A stretch of DNA of 64,000 nt from Cyclina sinensis (GCA_012932295.1 JAAONU010000004.1:25671804-25735803), one strand, 5' to 3'; numbered from the stretch's first letter, positions 36,208 to 49,041 are shown. Made by a program: numbers and translations. The notes: a model not told the origin generated them from the sequence alone.

Positions 36208-36297
36208 TGCCCCGGGTGAGGATCGAACTCACGACCTTCAGATAGCTCTGTTGATGTGATTATGAGACTGACGCGCTACCTACTGCGCTACCGAGGC
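36208..36297 (-). tRNA. tRNA-Met(CAU), elongator, 17-nt intron
   Basis: The acceptor GCCTCGG/CCGGGGC, D-arm, T-arm and CTCATAA anticodon loop are identical to the 30782 copy. The intron ATCACATCAACAGAGCT sits after position 37. A T5 run follows closely on the minus strand. Upstream flank (acgcgtgctaca, catcat, ctcat) is shared with the copies at 39834 and 47435. Predicted functional. Confidence 0.92.
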
Positions 36298-36678
36298 ACC
36301 TGAGCATGTGTAATAACATGAGCAATCCAATGTCAAACATATCAAAAACGCGTGCTACAGCTGCATCATATCATTTAACCTCCTCTCATTAACATTCAAG
36401 TATAAAACATAAAATTAGACGCTCTTTTTAAGATTGAGCGGAAGACAGTTTGTTTAAGAAAGCTTACGTTATTAGATATTTTTGAAAATCAACTGTACAG
36501 TTACAGTTTTTAAACAAATTTTCCTTTTTTAAAACGGTATCGAAACAAAATGTATACAATACATTTAGTTTTTTTTTTTTTAAATGTTTAGTTCGCGCAT
36601 AAGTTATTTCGGAAAGTAACTGTGCATAACGTTGGCTGAAACTGAGAATGAGCGTTCACACTCTTTTACGTATTTATA

Positions 36679-36680
36679 TA

Positions 36681-36719
<39 letters not shown>

Positions 36720-36725
36720 TATTAT
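36679..36725. repeat. (TTA)n microsatellite
   Basis: About 15 units of TTA, with one interruption (ttactatta) near the right end. Confidence 0.9.
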
Positions 36726-38090
36726 AACAATCATAACTATTTTACTTAAAATGTTTAGCATTATACAACCAGTGCGCATAGTCATCATTTTGATTTTAAT
36801 TTTCTTGACCGCATACAAATTGCGTTTGGAAAATTAAATATCTTTTTTCCGCTCAAAATACTATTTTATGTAGTGTTATTTAAACCTTACAATTCTTGCT
36901 TCACCTGTCAGAACCGGAAGGCAGTAAACTGACACTGAAGAAACTAATAATCCTATCATCTTAAAACAATAATTAGCACAGACAATGTATGTGCTAACTT
37001 CAAATGGTCGTAACCTAGATTCAGTGTATTACAGTATTTCCAATTAAATGCATCCATGCTTTCTACAAATACAGAGAACCTTTTAAAGAGGTTTTCAAAT
37101 TTATTCTCGTCTGTGTGTGTTCATTGTAATTAAATGCATCATAGTAGGGCATGATTAACTTGTTTTATTTGTATGTGACGTTACGTGATATTTCATTTTA
37201 TGTAGCAAAATAAAAATACTATTGATTTCAATACAAAATAAGAAATTTGTTTCTCTTCCTCCCGAAGGAACACACAAAAACATTAATTAGGTAAGATTCA
37301 ATATCATTCTAATGTTCTGTGAAAACTCTGATGTAATTTCACATTTATATCATTTGGAATTGTTAACATTAAATGTTATGAAGAAATTTAATTTGTAAAA
37401 TAACAAAACATGCTTGCTGAATAACATGAAATATCACCGGAATATAAACAAAATGGCTGAAACAGCCAAATAATGTAACGATTTGCCCCAAACTTAATGA
37501 ATCTAGGGAGTTGTTACAGTAACACTCTCGTTGAAAATAAGATTTTTTTAATATATTTTTATATATTTTTTTTATAGCAGACTGAAATAATTAGTCTGTA
37601 CCCCGGCATTTGCTTGACGCCAGGTATTAGCTTACCTCAAGATACACATTTCAGCAAAACTATTAGAGATCCATTAGAAAAGGCTACATACTTGTACACG
37701 ACCTACTTCATGAGAAGACATTTTAAAATTTATCATAATGAAAAGTAGTCAAAGAAATGCACAAATTCACAGTTTTCTGATACCTTACATATTTTACAGT
37801 ATAAATGTATCAGGCTAGTATCCATCTAAACATAGCTTTCCGCAGACGTTGTCCGTACAAAATTTAAAATGCAACTCTAAAGTAAATATTTAAATCTTTA
37901 TACGGAACAGCTTCACATTTTAACTGAGATCCCACTGGATAAGATATGTTTATTTTATATATTGCTCATTAAAACGTTCGTGATCATCCTTCATGACTTC
38001 ATACATATTACTGAAATCTCAAAGGCAGATATGATTGATATATATTCAAGTGAATCATATTTTCTGTTAAAGCTTGCATGTGCCCAACAA
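36726..38090. other. AT-rich non-coding DNA
   Basis: No open frame above background and no repeat recognised. Confidence 0.45.
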
Positions 38091-38887
38091 CGATTCTGTC
38101 TTATTTACATCTTCTGAAATTTTGATACTTCCAAAGCAGGAATCATTACTTTGCATTTATATAACTTAAATTGTTTATCATCGAAATTATCTCTTTAATG
38201 TTCCTTGGAAGGAGCTACTGAATACCGCTGGTTATTCTTTATAATTGAAAGAAATAATATATAATTTTAGTTTCCATAAGCAATTGTAAAAATCTGTAGG
38301 CATTAAGTTTACATACTTGAAAAAGATATAAATAACAGAATAGTATATGGCGTCACACACACACAAAAAACTCACCGATTCTTAAAACAGAAAACATTAT
38401 TTTTTTCTGAAACAAAGGAACTGGAGAAAACAATCACGAAATATTCTTTTACATCATAACCCGAAAAAAAAATAAACTGGGTAACACACCTCATAACAGA
38501 CTAACATTATTGCAATTGCAATATTGTGTACAAGAAAGAAAAAAAACTGAATCATGATTGTGTACCTTATAGAAATTTCAAATTCTTTTCTGTCAAAAAC
38601 ACATGATTTATCTCCGTTGTACTTCTAAATGTGGGTCTTTTGAAAACGTATTGATGAAAGCATATACATGTAATAAGTTAAGCATAACCAATAATTGGTT
38701 TCACCATTGTCCCTGTTGCAACTCCAAAGCTTTTCCTCTCGAGTGGGCTATGGAGCTATGTTTTATCATTTTGAATGGCAAATACATTTGTTCTTTAAAA
38801 TTACACTGCTTCTGTTTCTATTGTAGCTACATTTATTTGTCAGCTGGGACTCTGTTGAACTGACAAGTATTGAAATATTAATTGCAG

Positions 38888-39118
38888 AAACACAGACTAG
38901 CTTATAAAAGAAATGGTGATATTCTAGAACGTGTGCATCAGGTATTCTGCGATCTGTTAAGGGAGAAAAAAGATTTATTCCCTGTTAGAAAATGCGTCTT
39001 AACAACATATACAAATGCAAACTCTAAATGTTCGTTCTTTTCATTCGTTGAAAAAAAATATGATGCATGTACTTTACTAAACATTAACCAATATTTAGTG
39101 CAGGAACTGACCGCCTAA
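38888..39118 (+). pseudogene. Exon-like ORF paralogous to the exon at 43810 and 51411
   Basis: After an acceptor-like ttaattgcag the frame reads KHRLAYKRNGDILERVHQ. It is clearly related to ARKAYERECDILEYVQ at 43812 and 51413. It stays open to 39118. The matching copy in unit 2 (about 45901) is frameshifted by 2 bases within gaacacgtgtgc. No promoter or first exon lies nearby upstream, so this is probably a relic of an older copy of the same small gene. Product unknown. Confidence 0.35.
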
Positions 39119-39202
39119 AACAATTACTGTTTTACAGCGCATCCAAAGCAACATACTAGCGATGCTCAAACTAGAAATATCTGTAAAATAGCATACATAG
39201 GA

Positions 39203-39203
<1 letters not shown>

Positions 39204-39255
<52 letters not shown>
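39204..39255. repeat. (TA)n microsatellite
   Basis: About 25 TA units. In unit 2 the matching place (about 46228) has only tatatatag. The overlapping Tyr-Ile ORF is an artefact. Confidence 0.9.
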
Positions 39256-39258
<3 letters not shown>

Positions 39259-39833
39259 TTTCAGTGTTTATTGCAAGAGAGCAGAAAAAAGCCTGAAACA
39301 ATTTCCTTTTCCCGAACTCAGTTGTGGCCCTTTTGTAAACATGCTTGTTAAATATAACAAATAAATAAATGCATTAACAGATACAAAAATTAACAAATAA
39401 ATATCTCATTGGTTATTTTTTTTTTTTTTTTTTTCATTGTTGTTTTGTTGTTATTGTTGTTGTTGATTTCAATGCACCGTTATTATTTCATAGGTCGTTT
39501 TTAAAAAGTTAAGTTGTTCAAATACTTTCGACTCATGTGTAACAGATATGTTTGTAGAATGAAGTATAATATTACGTAGGTTAGGAAATCGATAATGAAA
39601 GGATCTAGACAATTCTTTCAAATAATTCATAGGATGTGTAAATTCATTGGTCATACACATTAAATTATCCATAAAGTAATCATAAGAATAAGTATGTTCC
39701 TAATATATTAAAGCAAACATTCAAAAGGATAAACAAATATTTCAAGAATAATATTATCTTTTCAAAAAAATCTCCTTGGAGTTATCGGTATGGAGTCATT
39801 AATACATACTTCGAAAATGATGGAAAAAGAGTG

Positions 39834-39923
39834 TGCCCCGGGTGAGGATCGAACTCACGACCTTCAGATCGCTCTGTAGTTGTGATTATGAGACTGACGC
39901 GCTACCTACTGCGCTACCGAGGC
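39834..39923 (-). tRNA. tRNA-Met(CAU), elongator, 17-nt intron
   Basis: All stems match the 30782 and 36208 copies. The intron ATCACAACTACAGAGCG sits at 37/38, and TTTTT follows 10 bases past the 3' end on the minus strand. It lies in segmental unit 1; its partner in unit 2 (47435) has an identical tRNA and intron. Predicted functional. Confidence 0.93.
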
Positions 39924-40893
39924 ACTTGATTTGATTATCCTGAGCTGCTTTGTTAAAACATGCCAAAGGACGCGTGCTACAGTGAAAACATCATTTGAAC
40001 TCATCATTAACTTTCAAGTGCATTACATTAATTTAGACATACTTTGTTTAATAAAACAAAGGATAGTGTCGTTTAACTAGGGTCTCAATATTAGATTACA
40101 GCGAAAAAACATTCTTAACACTCACACTCATTAAGATTGTCACATTTCTACACGGGTTAGTTTAAAGCATAACAGTTTTCTTTCATTAATTAGATATCGT
40201 ATAAATCTGATACATTTCAGAGTTAAGCATATAGTTACAACATAGTACCAAATGCACGAACAATGCAAAAGATAAATAACAAAGATGACAATAAAAAAGA
40301 CTAACATTTCCATATCTCTACGTGAAATGGCTCTAAAATCGCCCGACCTTTTTTATTCTCAATAAAACACCTCCAATGAAAGCGACAGTTACCTTCTCCT
40401 ACCTCATCTTTTTTTTATTTACATTTGCCTCAATAATGATAAATCGCCTGATTCTTTTCTTGAAATGGAAATTACACAAGATGAGTATAGTTATAATGAC
40501 AACAATAAATATAAATATACAAATATTGTTTGGCATCCCAACAAACAGTAAGCTTTTTCATCATTTTGCTTATAGCTTTCTTTAGCTGTCACAAACTGAA
40601 TTTATCTTGGTGGAAAGTTTGTTACATTCGTAGTTAGCAGTTTCTTTTTTGACATTAAAACCAGTAATGTAACAAAATGTTTTAATCTTTGACTGACATT
40701 TCTTTCATTTCCACTCAGGAGATTAGTGTATGTTGTGTAATGTTAATCACTTGTGTGCTGATTTTGCCAAATAAATAAAGTAAAGCAGTTAAAGTTAATT
40801 TTACAGTACTTATAAAGCTTAACGTGCCAGAAGCAGAAGACAGTTACTGTACTCCAAAAGTTACTTATAACCCTTTCTTTTATTTTAAATTTT

Positions 40894-40975
40894 TTTATGT
40901 CAAATCTGGAGTACAGCCTCTTTAAAACAATAAAATTGTGATAAATCCTGGAGTACAGCCTCTTTAAAACAATAA
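40894..40975. mobile_element. Two tandem MITE-end fragments
   Basis: atgtcaaatctggagtacagcctctttaa (40895-40925) equals the right end of the MITE at 34329-34762. A second shorter copy (tcctggagtacagcctctttaa) follows at 40946-40974, with the flank aacaataaaattgtgataaatcc repeated after it. Unit 2 lacks both. Confidence 0.7.
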
Positions 40976-41556
40976 AATTGTGATAAATCCAATTGGTATT
41001 GATCATGATTCCGCGCATTTCTTTTGCATTCCTGCTTTCAAGAGCTTCATACAACAGAACTGATACTTTACACGCGCTCCCTACAATTCTAAATTTTTTT
41101 TCAAGATCGCAGGTTTTGCATCTGTTCATTTTATTTAAATATACCATAATAACGCACGATCCCCAATCTAATTAAACTCATATCCTAAAAATCGCTTTGC
41201 TATTAGGATCTGAGGACGACCAATAGACCATCAGCCAATCAGAGCAATGCTTCCACCTTTAGGGAAGTAAATGTTCAACTTGTGAAAATCTATTTATTCA
41301 TGTATAGCTGGGATCCCAAACAATTATCTGCCATGTATAAACTGTCACTGAACTCAGTTAAATTTATTTGTCAAGATCTTCCAAAAAATGAAATTAATGT
41401 TTGTGCAGAATATTATTTTTTCAAAATATCTAAGCATTTTTAGTTTCCGATAACAAACATCGTTATGCTAGATAAATTTACACGCTGTTTGATCACGCCG
41501 TGTGTACAGGTAAGCTACCGAGACGCGTCATAAAGCTGCAGTGTCATTGGCTGGGC

Positions 41557-41563
41557 TATAAAA
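41557..41563 (+). promoter_or_regulatory. TATA box (unit 1)
   Basis: TATAAAA lies 44 bases before the ATG at 41601, with an inverted CCAAT motif (cattggct) just upstream at 41544 and gccaatcagagcaat further up at 41232. The spacing and motifs are kept in unit 2 at 49035. With a start site about 30 bases downstream, the 5' leader would be very short. Confidence 0.55.
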
Positions 41564-41600
41564 ACAATAGTGGAAATTTTAGGTAATTGAGAAAATCAAA

Positions 41601-43877
41601 ATGAAAGCGTCGCCTTCAGATCTAACCGTAGGAGAAGAAGCATTTCTTCGAAACTGCATTTATAAGGGGAGTAAGTCAAATTTGGTTGTGTTCGGTGAAA
41701 ACCATTTAGTAAGATTTGGAATCGTTACATTCAATATTGCGATTTGCCTGTGTCTAACTGAATACATAACTGAATATTACAGGATGTTAACGACATATAT
41801 TCTTACCTTAAAGTAACAAACACAGGAAGACTGGTAGAGGTCCTTAAGAGAAGTTACATATATATATAAAAAACATATGCTTGAGCTGCTTGAATAACAG
41901 TTGATATATCAACAAGTTTGTGAGGCTAATGCCGTATTCTGAAGAACTGTAGATGTAGGATTATGTTTAGATATTTGAACGATTGATATGTTCCTTAGAA
42001 GCATATTTAAAGACTACAGTATTTTTGTTGTTGTTTTTGTTGTTAGTATAATTATTTTATTCTAATATCATGAAACTTGGCCTTTGATAGATGCTTCCAG
42101 AATATACAAATATCTCAAAGCAATTTTAACAACTATTGTTATTCTAACATGAAAGCGTTTCCATCTGTTGTCGGCATAAGCGAAGATAATGTTTGAAGGT
42201 GCATACGTATACTCGTTAATAAACATTTACTGGCTAATACTTCAGATGCTGTACTAAAAGATTTGTTTTTATATTTATTTACATTCATAAGGGTTCATAG
42301 AAATAGATTAAGGTTTTCTACCTTTACACATTGTAATATTATTTTAACTCAGACAAACCTTTCTTAATAGAATTTAAACATTCATGTCAAAACTATATTA
42401 TATTGTTCACTGAACAAAATACGACAAGCAACATGCAAATTTTCTTTTACCCTTATGGTATGAAACAATTTGATATGTATATAAATTTGTTTTTAGCAGT
42501 AAAACTTGAAACAAAATATAAACTAGGTAAAATATTCATAGCAAAATATGACACATAAAAGAGAAAAGGGAAAAACTGATTTTAAGGAAGCACGAAACTT
42601 AAATTAAATTTAAACATTGAATGCCTGCCTGTAAATGTAATTATTGTGTAGGCAGAGAATAAACATCCCATCAAATTACAGCAAAAACTCTGCCTGTATG
42701 TTCTGTATGGACACATTTGTATTGAATATAAACTAGTTAGTATAAAAGTGATGATTATATCGTTTTTCCTGCGAAAATGCACTCCAATTCTTTTGTCTAT
42801 GAGTAAGTGTTTAAAGTCTTGGGTTTTAATGGAAATATACAAAATGAATTTAATCTAATTAATAGAACAATGCACATCAAAAGAAGCCCAGTCTTCGTAA
42901 TAAAAATAAGCAAATTAAAAAAATGTTCTAGTAAATCAAACATTTTTCTTCACTTTGGTGCTATGAAATGTTACGTAACATGTGCGCTTCCATAACATAG
43001 AAAAGTATCACATACCTTTTATGAAGAAAGGTGCCCGTTTTAAAGGTGTCTCTTTTCTGCTACAAAGCCTATGGAAGGACAGAATGGTCAATACTAAAAT
43101 TTGGAATATGCAATGCGGATTCCTCATAGAACGTTGCAATTTTTATCAAGCTTTTATAATAAGAAGTTTTAGTTTGAAGTTAGTGGATGGTACGCGCACT
43201 GGTATTGGAGTCTTTCGACTTGAGGTTTTAGTAAAAAAAGTGTTAGACATATATATATATATATATATATAAGACATAAAATGAAACACAAACTATCTGA
43301 TTATTAAACCAAATAAACATCTTTCCTTAAACAAGAGCATTAGAGAAAACTGTACTAAACTTTTACATACTTATATTAATCAAAGCATATAATGATATAA
43401 TTTTATGTATAAAGTGTTTCAAGGTAAATCCTGATGCAACAAATCGATTTATAAGACCATTAGCAAACTTGTAATTGCAATGTAATATTTAGATGAGAAA
43501 AAATGTTTTATCATTATGTACCCACACAATAAATTTCAAATTCTTTGAGTAGGCCACATTGTATTATTGTTGCACTTCTTATGAACGTGGATGATTTATA
43601 TATAGACTGATAAAATTTACTGACTGAATAAAGGATTAAGTTAAATTGTATCTATTGCAAATCCCATGCTTTTACTTTCGCGTGATATATAGAGCAACTG
43701 TATTTCGTTGTATGGTAAGCTGAGTATGTACACTCATAAAGTATATTACTTCTGTTTAATAGCAGCTGGAATTCTATCGAACTGAGAAATATTGAAATAT
43801 TTACTGCAGCAGCTCGAAAAGCTTACGAAAGAGAATGTGATATTCTTGAATATGTGCAACATGGTTTATGTGTCTGA
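41601..43877 (+). CDS. Small putative two-exon gene (unit 1), function unknown
   Basis: I do not recognise the product. Exon 1 (41601-41670) begins MKASPSDLTVGEEAFLRNC and ends ...IYKG plus one base at a strong donor GTAAGT (41671). An exon at 43810 follows the acceptor tttactgcag. The phase fits, and it reads (T)ARKAYERECDILEYVQH and stops at 43875. The joined ORF is about 45 residues, so more exons may exist. Support: a TATA box 44 bases upstream, conservation of ATG, donor and acceptor in unit 2, and paralogous exons at 38888 and about 45901. The 2.1 kb intron contains the ORF at 42982. Pairing of these two exons is an inference; no transcript evidence is available. Confidence 0.35.
42982..43272 (+). 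CDS. ORF of unknown function conserved in both units (unit 1)
   Basis: An open frame of 96 codons containing KKGARFKGVSFLLQSLWKD and LKLVDGTRTGIGVFRL, running into a (TA)n tract at its end. The unit 2 version (50514) keeps the frame and differs by a 3-base insertion (ERC versus LERC) plus substitutions. An in-frame indel hints at coding constraint, but the copies are too similar to be sure. It lies inside the intron of the putative small gene. Confidence 0.25.
   Translation: MRFHNIEKYHIPFMKKGARFKGVSFLLQSLWKDRMVNTKIWNMQCGFLIERCNFYQAFIIRSFSLKLVDGTRTGIGVFRLEVLVKKVLDIYIYIYI
43249..43271. repeat. (TA)n microsatellite, short allele
   Basis: About 11 units here; the matching tract in unit 2 (50802-50865) has about 32. 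Confidence 0.85.
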
Positions 43878-44545
43878 AATTGAGGAAATAAGATTTATTT
43901 CCTGTAGGATAAATGCATTTTAACAACATATCTAAATGTCATATCAATTTTCCTCACATTATTCATTAAAAAGAAAAAAGATGTGATACTTTTCCAGACG
44001 TTTTGTAATGTTAAGTGCCAGAACTGAACGGATGATTATGTCCTATTTACATCTTTTGAATTTTTAACATTTCCAAAGCAAGAATCATTACTATGCACTA
44101 AATATGTAACTTATCAATATAATAAACTGTTTATCATCGACATGATCGTATATATTCCTTTGAAGGAGCTACTGAATGCCGCTGGTTATTCGTTAGAATT
44201 GAAAGAGTTAATATATACTTTTAGTTTCCATAAGCAATTGTTAAAAATCAGTAGGCATTAAATTTACATACTTGAAAAAGATATAAATATAACATTGGTA
44301 TATAGCGTATGGTATTATGAATAAATATAGTATAAATCGTTACAAAAAACTCACCGATTCTTAAAACAGAAGAGCTCATTTTTTTCTGGAGAAAACAATC
44401 ACGAAATGCTATTTTACATCATACCATACAAGCTTCAACCTGAAAACAAATAACTAGGAAATACACGTCATAACACAATTAACAACATTGCAATTGCAAT
44501 ATGGTATACAACAAAGAAGTAAGAGCTGTCACAGGAAATTGACAT

Positions 44546-45573
44546 ATGCCCCCGAAATGTAGCTTTCAAAAAGAAACTCGTGTAAATATTACTGAATATG
44601 CCTGTGGAAAAGTGATTTGACAAAAAATAGAGCTTGTACTGAAGGTAAATGGTAAAGTACTGTTTTTCTGCTTCAGATTCTTATATGAAGGTTGAAGACA
44701 TAATTATTCAGTGAAATAGAAAGTTTCGAGTTTGGCCTTGAATACGAACAATATTGTATTATTCTCAACCCCTACTGATGTTTTATATATCATAAAATCC
44801 CCCAAGAGGTTTTGGAGATGTAGCTTGGACAAGATTTTAATATAGAAGTTATAGTGAAAATGATTAAGGGCCCATAATATTGCCAAAAAAATCCGACCAG
44901 AAACTCATGACGATATGAACAGCTAGGTTTCGTGACACACATTAATCTGTAGTTTCAATGAATTCATCCAGTGGTTTTGGAGATAAAGCATGGACAAGAT
45001 CTAAATATAGACGTTAGAGTAAAAAAATGATGAAGTGCCCATAACTCTGCCAAAAATAGTCTGAGCAGAAACTCCTGATGATATACATAACAAGGCTTGG
45101 TGACAAGCATTCCTGTAAAGTTTCAATGAAGTCCTCCAAGCGGTTTTGGAGAAGAAGTGTGGAGAAGATTTTGAGATAGAAATTATAGTAAAAAATGACT
45201 ATGTGCCCATAATTCTGCCAAAAAAACCCCGAGCAGACTCCAGACGATATGCACATCTAGGCTTGGTGATAAACATTCCTGTGAAGTTTCAGTGAAATCC
45301 TCCAAGTGGTTTTGGAGATGAAGTAAGGACAAGGTTTTAGAGTGAAAAAAATGACTAAAAGCCCATAACTCTGCCAAAAATAAATTGAGCGGATTCTCCT
45401 GACGATATGCACAACTAGGCTTGGCGACAAACACTCTTATTAAGTTTCAAAGAAATCCCCGAAGCTGTTTTGGAGAAGAAGGGAGGACAAGATTTTACAG
45501 GACAGACGGACGGACGGATGGATGGACGGACGGATTGACAGTGCAATTACTATATGCCTCCCTTCGGGGGCAT
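44546..45573 (-). mobile_element. HINE/pearl-like element inserted in unit 2 only
   Basis: Read on the minus strand it begins ATGCCCCCGAAGGGAGGCAT, then an atag and (TCCG)n tract. It has about five tandem units of ~120-150 bases (gccataactctgccaaaa, cctccaagtggttttggaga phrases) and closes with GGGGGCAT and a TGTCA...TGACA hairpin. Three minus-strand ORFs at 44704-45434 lie in these repeats and are not genes. Unit 1 has the empty site at about 38545, so insertion followed the duplication. Confidence 0.75.
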
Positions 45574-46502
45574 AAAAACTGAATAATCATGAGTGTGTAC
45601 CCAAATAAATTTCAAACTCTTTTCTGTCAAAAACACATGTTATATCTCCGTTGTATCTTTGGAAAACGTATTGATAAAAGCATATAATAAGTTAAACATA
45701 ATTAATAATGGGATTCAGCCGTTGTCCCTGTTGCAACTCACAAGCTTTTTCTCTCGAGTTATCTATGGAGCTTTGTTTTATTATTTTGAATGGCAAATAC
45801 ACTTGTTCTTTAAAATTACACTGCTTCTGTTTCTATTGTAGCTACATTTATTTGTCAGCTGGGACTTTATTGAATTGAAAATTATTGAACTATTTATTGC
45901 AGAAACACAAACTAGCTTATAAAAGTAATGGTGATATTTTAGAACACGTGTGCATCAGGTTGTCTGCGATCTGTAAAGGGAGAAAATAGATTTATTCCCC
46001 GTAGGAAAAATGCGTCTTTAAAAACATAAACAAATGCAAACTCTAAATGATCGTTCTTTACATTTCTTAAAAAAAGGTATGATGCATGTCCTTTACTAGA
46101 AATTTGCCCATAGTGCATGAACTGAACGCCTAGAACAGTACGGTTTTACATCGCATCCATAACAAAACACTAGCGACGCTCAAACTAGAAATATCTGTAA
46201 AATAGCATATAATTTTATAGGAAACAATATATATAGTGTATTTCAATGTTTATTGCAAGAGAGCAGAGAAAAAGTCTGAAACAATTTCCTTTTCCCGAAC
46301 TCAATCATGGCCCTTTTTGGAATATGCTTGTTAAATATAAGAAATAAATAAATACATAAACGGATACAAAAATAAACAAATAAATATCTTAAGGGTTTCT
46401 TTGTTTGTTTTCTTGTTGTTTTTTTTTTTCATTGTTGTTATTGTTGTTGTTGTTTTCAGTGCACCATTTTTATTTCATAGGTCGTTTTTAACAGTTAAGT
46501 TA

Positions 46503-47116
46503 TGACAGTCAAGACTTTCAATTAATGATATTTATTCAAACGAAAGTACTCTCTTGCGCAATTTTTGTACGCGAATGATAATTTTAAAAAATGCGTAAAA
46601 CATTCTCATTCATCCCGTTCTAATTAAATGGTTTATTTTTGTAGAAAGATATTTACTTTTTATACTAAACTTAAAAGCAGAAAAGAGAACTTATACGTGC
46701 AATCCCAAAACTCCATAAAACATTATCTTTAGTGGAGAGAGTTGTATATTCAGTAAGACATACAACTTGCAATAAAATAAATTAATGTTAAATACAGATC
46801 AAAATAACGAGTGATCCATTAATTGTTTCTGTCAAGTACAAATTCGAAAATTTAACATAGATATTATCTAAGACTTCTGTCTCTCTCAGATTATCTAATG
46901 AAGTTATAAATTTCCTGATGAGAGTTCAGATTTTGCCTACTTCTGTTATGGATAATTTAAGACAGTTATAGGTGTCTCAGACTAATTTGCTTTGGTTTTG
47001 TGAGGACAATGATTTGGTTATTTATCGGAATGTTGCTGCTACTTCAATTTAACGGTTTCTGCGTTACTTGACCTAAGATCAAAGTGTAATGGACGTTATA
47101 GCAGGCTCGATAAAAA
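46503..47116. other. Segment of ~610 bases present only in unit 2
   Basis: Unit 1 reads directly from gttaagtt to gttcaaatac at about 39510. Unit 2 has about 610 extra bases between the equivalent points. I see no TIR, tail or target duplication, so it could be an insertion here or a deletion in unit 1. No coding content is recognised. Confidence 0.55.
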
Positions 47117-47434
47117 AATGCAATTGTTCAAATACTTACGACTCATTTGTAGTATTAATATGTGTAGAATGGCGGATAATATTACTTAACATATTGCACA
47201 ATGGTTCGATAATCGATAATAAAAAGGATCTAGACAATTCTTTCAAATACTTCAAAGCATCTGTAAATTCATTGATCATTCACATTAAATTGTCCATAAA
47301 TAAGAGCGTTCCTAATTTATAAAAGCAACCATTTAAAAGGAGAAACACTTATTTCTATAGTTATTCTATCTTTCCTTGGAGGTATCGGTATGGAGTCAGT
47401 AATAGATACTTCAGAAAATGGTGGAAAAAGTATG

Positions 47435-47524
47435 TGCCCCGGGTGAGGATCGAACTCACGACCTTCAGATCGCTCTGTAGTTGTGATTATGAGACTGACG
47501 CGCTACCTACTGCGCTACCGAGGC
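47435..47524 (-). tRNA. tRNA-Met(CAU), elongator, 17-nt intron
   Basis: Identical in the mature tRNA and the intron (ATCACAACTACAGAGCG) to the copy at 39834. TTTTT follows on the minus strand. It lies in segmental unit 2. Predicted functional. Confidence 0.93.
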
Positions 47525-49034
47525 ACTTGATTAGTTTATCCTGAGCTGCTTTGTTAAAACATGCCAAAGGACGCGTGCTACAGTGAAAACATCATTTGAA
47601 CTCATCATACACTATCAAGTACATTACATTAATTTAGACATACTTTGTCTGATAAAACAGAGGATAGTGTCGTTTAACTAGCGTCTCAATATTAGATTAC
47701 AGCGAAAAACGTTCTTAACACTCATTAGGATTGTCACATTTTTACACGGGTTAGTTTAAAGCTTAACAGCTTTCTTTCATTAATTAGATATCGTATTAAT
47801 CTGATACATTTCAGAGTTAAGCATAGAGTTACAACAAAGTACTGTACCATATGCACGAAAAAATGCAAAAGATAAATAACAAAGATGACAATAAAAAAGA
47901 CTAACATTGCCATATTTCTACGTGAAATGGCTCTAAAATCGTCCTGCATTTTTTATAAAAACACCTCAAATTAGAAGCGACAGTTACCTTCTCCTACGTC
48001 ATCTTTTTTATTAACATTTGCCTCAATAATGATAAATCGCCTGATTTTTTTCTTGAAATGGAAATTACACAAGATGAGTATAGTTATAATGACAACAATA
48101 AATATAAATATACAAATATTGTTTGGCATCCTAACAAACAGTAAGTTTTTTCATCATTTTGCTTCTAGCTTTCTTTAGCTGACACAAACGGAATTTATCT
48201 TGGTGGAAAGTTTGTTACATTCGTAGTTATCAGTTTCTTTTTGACATTAAAACCGGTAATGTAATAAAATGTTTTGAGTACATTACTGAAACACGCACGT
48301 TCTGAAACAAATACTTATCTTTGACTGACATTTCCTTCATTTCCACTCAGGAGATTAGTGTATGATGTGTAATGTAAATTTTACAGTTCCTATAAAGCTT
48401 AACGTGCCAGAAGCGGAAGACAGTTAATGTACTCCAAAAGTTACTTATAAGCCTTTCTTTTATTTTAAAACAATAAAATTGTGCTAAATTCAATAAGTTC
48501 CGTGCATTTCTTTTTGCATTCCTGCTTCACGAGTTTCATACAACAGAACTGATACTTTACACGCGCTCCCTACAATTGTAAAAGTTTTTCAAGATCGCAG
48601 GTTTTGCATCTGTTCATTTTATTTAAATATATCATAAAAACGCATGATCCACAATCTAATTAAAATCATAACCAAAAAATCGCTTAGGATCTGAGGACGA
48701 CCAATAGACCATCAGCCAATCAGAGCAATGCTTCCATCTTCATGGAAGTAAATGTTCAACTTGTGAAAATCTATTTATTCATGTATAGCTGGGATCCCAA
48801 ACAATTATCTGCCGTGTATAAACTGTCACTGAACTCAGTTAAATTTATTTGTCAAGATCTTCTAAAAATGAAATGAATGTTTGTGCAGAATATTTTTTTT
48901 TCAAAATATCTAAGCATTTTGCGTTTCCGATAACAACATTGTTATGCTAGGTAAATTTACAGGCTGTTTGAACATGCCGTGTGTACAGGTAAGCTATCGA
49001 GATGCGTCATAAGCTGCAGTGTCATTGGCTGGGA

Positions 49035-49041
49035 TATAAAA
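49035..49041 (+). promoter_or_regulatory. TATA box (unit 2)
   Basis: TATAAAA is 44 bases before the ATG at 49079, with cattggct upstream, as in unit 1. Confidence 0.55.

Larger units (their letters stand above)
38094..43973. repeat. Segmental duplication, unit 1
   Basis: It is colinear with 44037-51555. Paired landmarks: ggagctactgaat(a/g)ccgctgg (38210/44165), the tRNA-Met (39834/47435), TATAAAA promoter and ATG (41557/49035), and the ORF at 42982/50514. This unit lacks the HINE-like insertion and a ~610-base segment found in unit 2. It carries two small MITE-end fragments at 40894-40975 that unit 2 lacks. Confidence 0.9.

Noticed and set aside
39095..39301. Tyr-Ile repeat ORFs here and at 50514-51048
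   Set aside because: They are (TA)n microsatellites read in frame and carry no protein signal.
44704..45434. Three related minus-strand ORFs with LLAELWAHSHF-type repeats
   Set aside because: They fall on the tandem repeats of the HINE-like element and are not a gene family.
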